Shown here piece after piece: positions 60,867 through 64,000 of a stretch of 64,000 bases of DNA. The notes under the pieces were generated by a model. That model did no database searches. It had not been told where the DNA came from and saw only the letters and a program-made list of their open reading frames with translations. A program made the position numbers and the translations under genes. Within the stretch, counting starts at the first letter, position 1. Each line of letters opens with the position of its first letter. The DNA lies in assembly GCF_039555325.1 (NCBI RefSeq), contig NZ_CP154608.1, positions 620,001-684,000 of the forward strand, read 5' to 3'. Source of the stretch: Sphingomicrobium sp. XHP0239. GTDB lineage: Bacteria > Pseudomonadota > Alphaproteobacteria > Sphingomonadales > Sphingomonadaceae.

Positions 60867-62078
60867 ATGATGACCTTCAAGACGCTCGACGACCTGCCCG
60901 ACGATCTGACCGGAAAGATCGTGCTGGTGCGTGCCGACCTCAACGTGCCGATGCACGATGGCGACGTCAGCGACGATACGCGCCTGCGCGCGCATCTGCC
61001 GACCATTTGCGAACTGTCGGACAAGGGCGCCAAGGTGCTCCTCCTGTCGCATTTCCGCCGCCCCAACGGCGCGCCGCAGCCGGCCATGTCGACCGCTCTA
61101 TTGGTCGAGCCCATGCGCGAGCTAACGGGGCGCAGCGTTCGCTACGTCGAGGACTGCCAGGGCGACGAGGCCGCCCGTGCCGTCTCGATCATGCTGCCCG
61201 GAGCGATCGGCATTCTGGAAAACACGCGCTTCCACAAGGGCGAGACCGAAAACGATCCCGAACTGGCTAAGGCGATGGCCGCGCTGGGCGACTATTTTGT
61301 CAGCGATGCCTTTTCGGTCGCGCACCGTGCGCATGCCTCGACCGTTGGCATCGCCGATCATCTGCCCGCCTATGCCGGGCGCGCGATGGAAGTCGAACTG
61401 GCGGCGCTCGAACAGGCATTGGGCGACCCGGAGCGGCCAGTCGTCGCGGTCGTCGGCGGCGCGAAGGTCTCGACCAAGCTGCAGGTACTCGAGCATCTCG
61501 TCGAAAAGGTCGATCACCTCATCATCGGTGGCGGAATGGCCAATACCTTCGTCGCCTCGCGCGGGGTCGATGTCGGCAAGAGCCTGATGGAAAAGGACCT
61601 GATCCCCGATGCCGAGGGGATTTTCGACGCGGCGCTGAAGGCCGATTGCACGATCCACCTCCCCTACGACGTGGTGGTCGCCAAGGAGTTCGCGGCCAAC
61701 CCCGACAGCATGCGGACCTGCAACGTCCACGAAGTCGGCCCCGACGAAATGATCCTCGACCTCGGCGCATCGGCGACCGAGGCGCTGGCCGACGTGCTCA
61801 AGACGTGCCGCACCCTGGTATGGAACGGGCCGCTGGGCGCGTTCGAGACCGAGCCGTTCGACGCGGCCACCGTGGCCCTCGCGCGGACGGCGGCGGCATT
61901 GACGAAGGAAGGCTCGCTGGTCAGCGTGGCGGGCGGCGGCGACACGGTCGCGGCACTCAACCAGGCAGGCGTCGCGGAAGATTTCACCTTCGTCTCGACC
62001 GCCGGCGGCGCCTTTCTCGAATGGATGGAAGGCCGCGAGCTGCCCGGGGTGTCGGCGATCGAGAAGAAGGATGGCTGA
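60867..62078 (+). CDS. pgk: phosphoglycerate kinase
   Basis: 403 residues; an ATG at 60867 or 60870 (MTFKTLDDLP). It has VLVRADLNVPMHDG (3-PGA site), LLSHFRRPNG, ALGDYFVSDAFSVAHRAHAS, VVAVVGGAKVSTK and the ATP loop LVSVAGGGDTVAAL. It makes ATP from 1,3-bisphosphoglycerate. The end overlaps the NTF2-like gene by 8 bases. Confidence 0.97.
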   Translation: MMTFKTLDDLPDDLTGKIVLVRADLNVPMHDGDVSDDTRLRAHLPTICELSDKGAKVLLLSHFRRPNGAPQPAMSTALLVEPMRELTGRSVRYVEDCQGDEAARAVSIMLPGAIGILENTRFHKGETENDPELAKAMAALGDYFVSDAFSVAHRAHASTVGIADHLPAYAGRAMEVELAALEQALGDPERPVVAVVGGAKVSTKLQVLEHLVEKVDHLIIGGGMANTFVASRGVDVGKSLMEKDLIPDAEGIFDAALKADCTIHLPYDVVVAKEFAANPDSMRTCNVHEVGPDEMILDLGASATEALADVLKTCRTLVWNGPLGAFETEPFDAATVALARTAAALTKEGSLVSVAGGGDTVAALNQAGVAEDFTFVSTAGGAFLEWMEGRELPGVSAIEKKDG

Positions 62079-62496
62079 CCTCAACGCCACGATCGAGGCG
62101 CTCGAACATCAGTGGATGCGTGCCTGGATCGAACAGGACACCAAGGCCCTGAAGGCCCAGACGGCCCGCAATTTCCGCTTCGTGCTCGGCGCCGAACGGC
62201 CGGTCCTCCTGGACCGCACCAGCTTGATCGAAGCGCCCAGCCAGGGGTTCGCGTGCAAGGGATACCGCTTCGGCAAGATCTACGCCCGCAAGCACGGCCG
62301 CATCGCTCTGTTCGCGACGCCGGCCGAGATCGAGATGCGGCTCGACCACGATGTGTGGAAGGGCCATTTCTGGGTGCAGGACCTGTGGACCAAGCTGCGC
62401 GGGCGCGGCTGGAAGCTCCTCGAGCGCAACCTGGCGCGGCTCGAAGGCGACGAGGAGGTCGCAAAGGCGCTCCACGCCCTGCAGTTGTGGCATTAG
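62071..62496 (+). CDS. NTF2-like (DUF4440) protein
   Basis: 141 residues. A cone-shaped NTF2/SnoaL-like fold is suggested by the N-terminal helix ATIEALEHQWMRAWIEQDTKAL, then ARNFRFVLG, KIYARKHGRIALFATPAEIEMR and a C-terminal strand region WKGHFWVQDLWTKLRGRGWKLL. Function unknown; DUF4440 proteins may bind small ligands. It is coupled to pgk by an 8-base overlap, so it is expressed with glycolysis genes. It ends one base before the convergent PAP2 stop. Confidence 0.7.
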   Translation: MADLNATIEALEHQWMRAWIEQDTKALKAQTARNFRFVLGAERPVLLDRTSLIEAPSQGFACKGYRFGKIYARKHGRIALFATPAEIEMRLDHDVWKGHFWVQDLWTKLRGRGWKLLERNLARLEGDEEVAKALHALQLWH

Positions 62497-62497
62497 C

Positions 62498-63235
62498 TCA
62501 GTCGATCTCCTCGCCCGCACTGGCCGGTTCGATCTCGTGTCTTTCCTGCAGTCGCTTGGCGACCAGCGAGGCGAGCGCGGCCCAGAGCGCGCCGACGCCC
62601 CATCCGGCCAGTACGTCGGTCGGCCAGTGGACACCCAGATAGACGCGGCTGACCCCCACGAAGAAGGTCAGCAATAGCGCGACCCCCATCAGGTAGATAC
62701 GCACGCCCGTATCGGTGCGGGTGCGCGCGACAAGGGCGGCGAGCGTCAGGTAGACCAGCGCCGAATTCATGGAATGACCGCTGGGAAAGCTGCGCGAGGA
62801 TACCTCCACCATGTGCGGGACGAGATCGGGGCGGGCGCGGTCGAAGAACATCTTCAACAGGTCGGTCGCGATGGCGCCCGACACGATCACCGCGGCGACC
62901 AGCATGGCGATGCGATACCGCCCTAGTGCGGCGAGATAGCCGACAGCGAACAGGGTGACGAGGGTCAGCACGGTCCCACCGCCCATCGCGGTGATGTCGA
63001 TCATCGCGCTGGTGACCCAGCCGGGCGCGATCGCCTGAGCCGGATCGGTCGCGGTCCGCAATCCGGTGACGAGCGCGCGATCGAAGGCGAAACTGTCGCC
63101 CTCGAGGATCTCGCTCGCCAGCTTGCCGAGCCCCGTCAGCACGACGATGGCGACGATGAAGCCGAACAGCATCCAGCTGTCGATGCGGTGGGCACGGTGC
63201 CAGAGACGATGAACGAAGGAGCGGGGATCGGTCAT
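62498..63235 (-). CDS. PAP2 family membrane phosphatase
   Basis: 245 residues with six membrane helices. The three acid-phosphatase motifs are KMFFDRARPDLV (KX6RP), RSFPSGHSMNS (PSGH) and SRVYLGVHWPTDVLAGW (SRX5HX3D). Members dephosphorylate lipid phosphates such as undecaprenyl diphosphate or phosphatidic acid. The start MTDPRSFVHRLWHRA at 63235 is preceded by GGGGATC and the region shared with the fba promoter. Substrate unassigned. Confidence 0.92.
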   Translation of the reverse strand: MTDPRSFVHRLWHRAHRIDSWMLFGFIVAIVVLTGLGKLASEILEGDSFAFDRALVTGLRTATDPAQAIAPGWVTSAMIDITAMGGGTVLTLVTLFAVGYLAALGRYRIAMLVAAVIVSGAIATDLLKMFFDRARPDLVPHMVEVSSRSFPSGHSMNSALVYLTLAALVARTRTDTGVRIYLMGVALLLTFFVGVSRVYLGVHWPTDVLAGWGVGALWAALASLVAKRLQERHEIEPASAGEEID

Positions 63236-63271
63236 GGGGTGAGCAGCGCGGCGAAGGGCGGGTTGGTTCCT

Positions 63272-63283
63272 GTGAACGTTCAC
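63272..63283. promoter_or_regulatory. perfect palindrome GTGAACGTTCAC, candidate operator
   Basis: A 12-base perfect palindrome with a central CG, like LacI-family operator half-sites. It lies 70 bases before the class I aldolase gene and 37 bases before the PAP2 start, between the two divergent genes. The regulator is unknown. Confidence 0.4.
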
Positions 63284-63322
63284 CCGCATTGCGGTTCGCC
63301 CTCCCGCTCGCTACGCCGCGCC

Positions 63323-63334
63323 GCATACGTATGC
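63323..63334. promoter_or_regulatory. perfect palindrome GCATACGTATGC, candidate operator
   Basis: A second 12-base perfect palindrome, 40 bases after the first and 19 bases before the aldolase ATG. It overlaps the probable leader or promoter of fba. Its symmetry differs from the first (TACGTA centre). Confidence 0.4.
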
Positions 63335-63352
63335 AGTGAGGGTGATTCAGTT

Positions 63353-64000
63353 ATGCACGATCCGAAGATGATGGCGCAGATCGTCGGCGGCGCGGGGTTC
63401 ATCGCGGCGCTCGACCAGTCGGGCGGATCGACCCCCAAGGCGCTGGAAGGCTATGGCGTCGGGCCCGATGCCTATTCGAGCGACGAGGAAATGTTCGCCC
63501 GCATCCACGAGATGCGCCAGCGGATCGTGACCGCGCCGAGTTTTTCGGGCCGCAAGGTGCTGGGCGCCATCCTGTTCGAACGGACGATGGACGGCGATGC
63601 CGACGGCAAGCCGGTCCCACAGCTGCTGTGGGAACGCGGCGTGGTCCCGTTCCTGAAGGTCGACAAGGGTCTCGAGGACACCGATCGCGGCGTCCAGATG
63701 ATGAAGTCGATGCCCGACCTCGACGGGATGCTCGACCGCGCGCGCACCCGCGGCATCTTCGGTACCAAGATGCGGAGCGTCATTCACGAAGCGCACGACG
63801 ACGGGATCGGCGCGATCGTCGATCAGCAGTTCGAGGTCGCCAATCGGATCATCGACAAGGGACTGATGCCGATCGTCGAGCCCGAGGTGAGTTTGAAGAG
63901 CCGCAGTCGCGCCGAGGCGGACCGCATGCTGATGACCAAGCTGGTGGCGGCGCTGGGCGCGCTCGAGCCGGGGCGGCGGGTGATGCTGAAACTCAGCCTG
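63353..64000 (+). CDS. class I fructose-bisphosphate aldolase, N-terminal 216 codons (cut by window end)
   Basis: The frame from MHDPKMMAQIVGGAGFIAALDQSGGSTPKAL in part runs to the window end. The pattern (FIAALDQSGGSTPKALE, LGAILFERTMD, GVVPFLKVDKGLED, GIFGTKMRS, IVEPEV) is the bacterial Schiff-base class I aldolase (Fda type), not the zinc class II enzyme common in many bacteria. It splits fructose-1,6-bisphosphate and completes the lower glycolytic set with gap and pgk. The C-terminal third lies outside. Confidence 0.94.
   Translation, partial: MHDPKMMAQIVGGAGFIAALDQSGGSTPKALEGYGVGPDAYSSDEEMFARIHEMRQRIVTAPSFSGRKVLGAILFERTMDGDADGKPVPQLLWERGVVPFLKVDKGLEDTDRGVQMMKSMPDLDGMLDRARTRGIFGTKMRSVIHEAHDDGIGAIVDQQFEVANRIIDKGLMPIVEPEVSLKSRSRAEADRMLMTKLVAALGALEPGRRVMLKLSL

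Overview
The window is GC-rich and gene-dense and reads as chromosomal DNA of an alphaproteobacterium, most likely of the order Sphingomonadales. The support is the gene content and order: a Shemin-type 5-aminolevulinate synthase, an rpiB-glyA-nrdR operon, a ubiB-ubiE next to mutM-rpsT-dnaA block, an rpmH-rnpA-yidD-yidC-engB block, a Tim44-like/MltA/Smr operon, and a tkt-gap-pgk-class I aldolase cluster. The genus cannot be named from sequence alone. There is no rRNA operon, CRISPR array, insertion sequence or prophage in the window.

Left end (1-3.7 kb): the start of a Flp/Tad pilus locus on the minus strand (flp, cpaB, cpaC, a small lipoprotein and a TadG-like gene cut by the window edge), with a hairpin-rich flp leader and a hairpin between flp and cpaB. 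From 3.7 to 12.6 kb come a membrane protein, a HerA-like ATPase, tRNA-Lys, folK, a fused uracil-DNA glycosylase/acetyltransferase, the agmatine-to-putrescine pair aguA-aguB, an M61 peptidase and rpsD. From 12.7 to 24.8 kb: two related small exported cysteine-motif proteins, chorismate mutase, the rpiB-glyA-nrdR-rRNA/tRNA methyltransferase operon, hemA, murI, a membrane-spanning LuxR-type regulator carrying four EF-hands, plsY, dprA and topA.

The centre (24.8-33.8 kb) is a housekeeping block, moeB-dut-coaBC on one side and ubiB-ubiE, mutM, rpsT, dnaA on the other. Between coaBC and ubiB, on the opposite strand, sits a two-gene cassette: a 54-residue SHOCT-domain protein and a microbial rhodopsin. 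The rhodopsin has the residue signature of the xenorhodopsin / Anabaena sensory rhodopsin clade: Pro in place of the helix-G aspartate, and an Asp seven residues after the retinal lysine.

From 33.8 to 57.8 kb: an HtrA-like protease, a histone-deacetylase-family amidohydrolase whose frame runs into the next gene, trpS, murJ, secB, the timA-mltA-smr operon, a GGDEF-EAL protein, gst-dapE, an AT-richer glycosyltransferase-like membrane protein, the rpmH-rnpA-yidD-yidC-engB operon (rnpA lacks an ordinary start codon near its core), comM, a membrane protein with TSP3-like repeats, tRNA-Leu, an AI-2E-family permease, tRNA-Asp, and fau and zapA flanking a structured gap that fits 6S RNA. The right end holds tkt-gap-pgk, an NTF2-like protein, a PAP2 phosphatase and the first two thirds of a class I fructose-bisphosphate aldolase gene, with two perfect palindromes upstream of it.

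The observations most worth following are the xenorhodopsin/SHOCT cassette, the EF-hand transmembrane LuxR regulator, the UDG-GNAT fusion and the rpmH/rnpA overlap.
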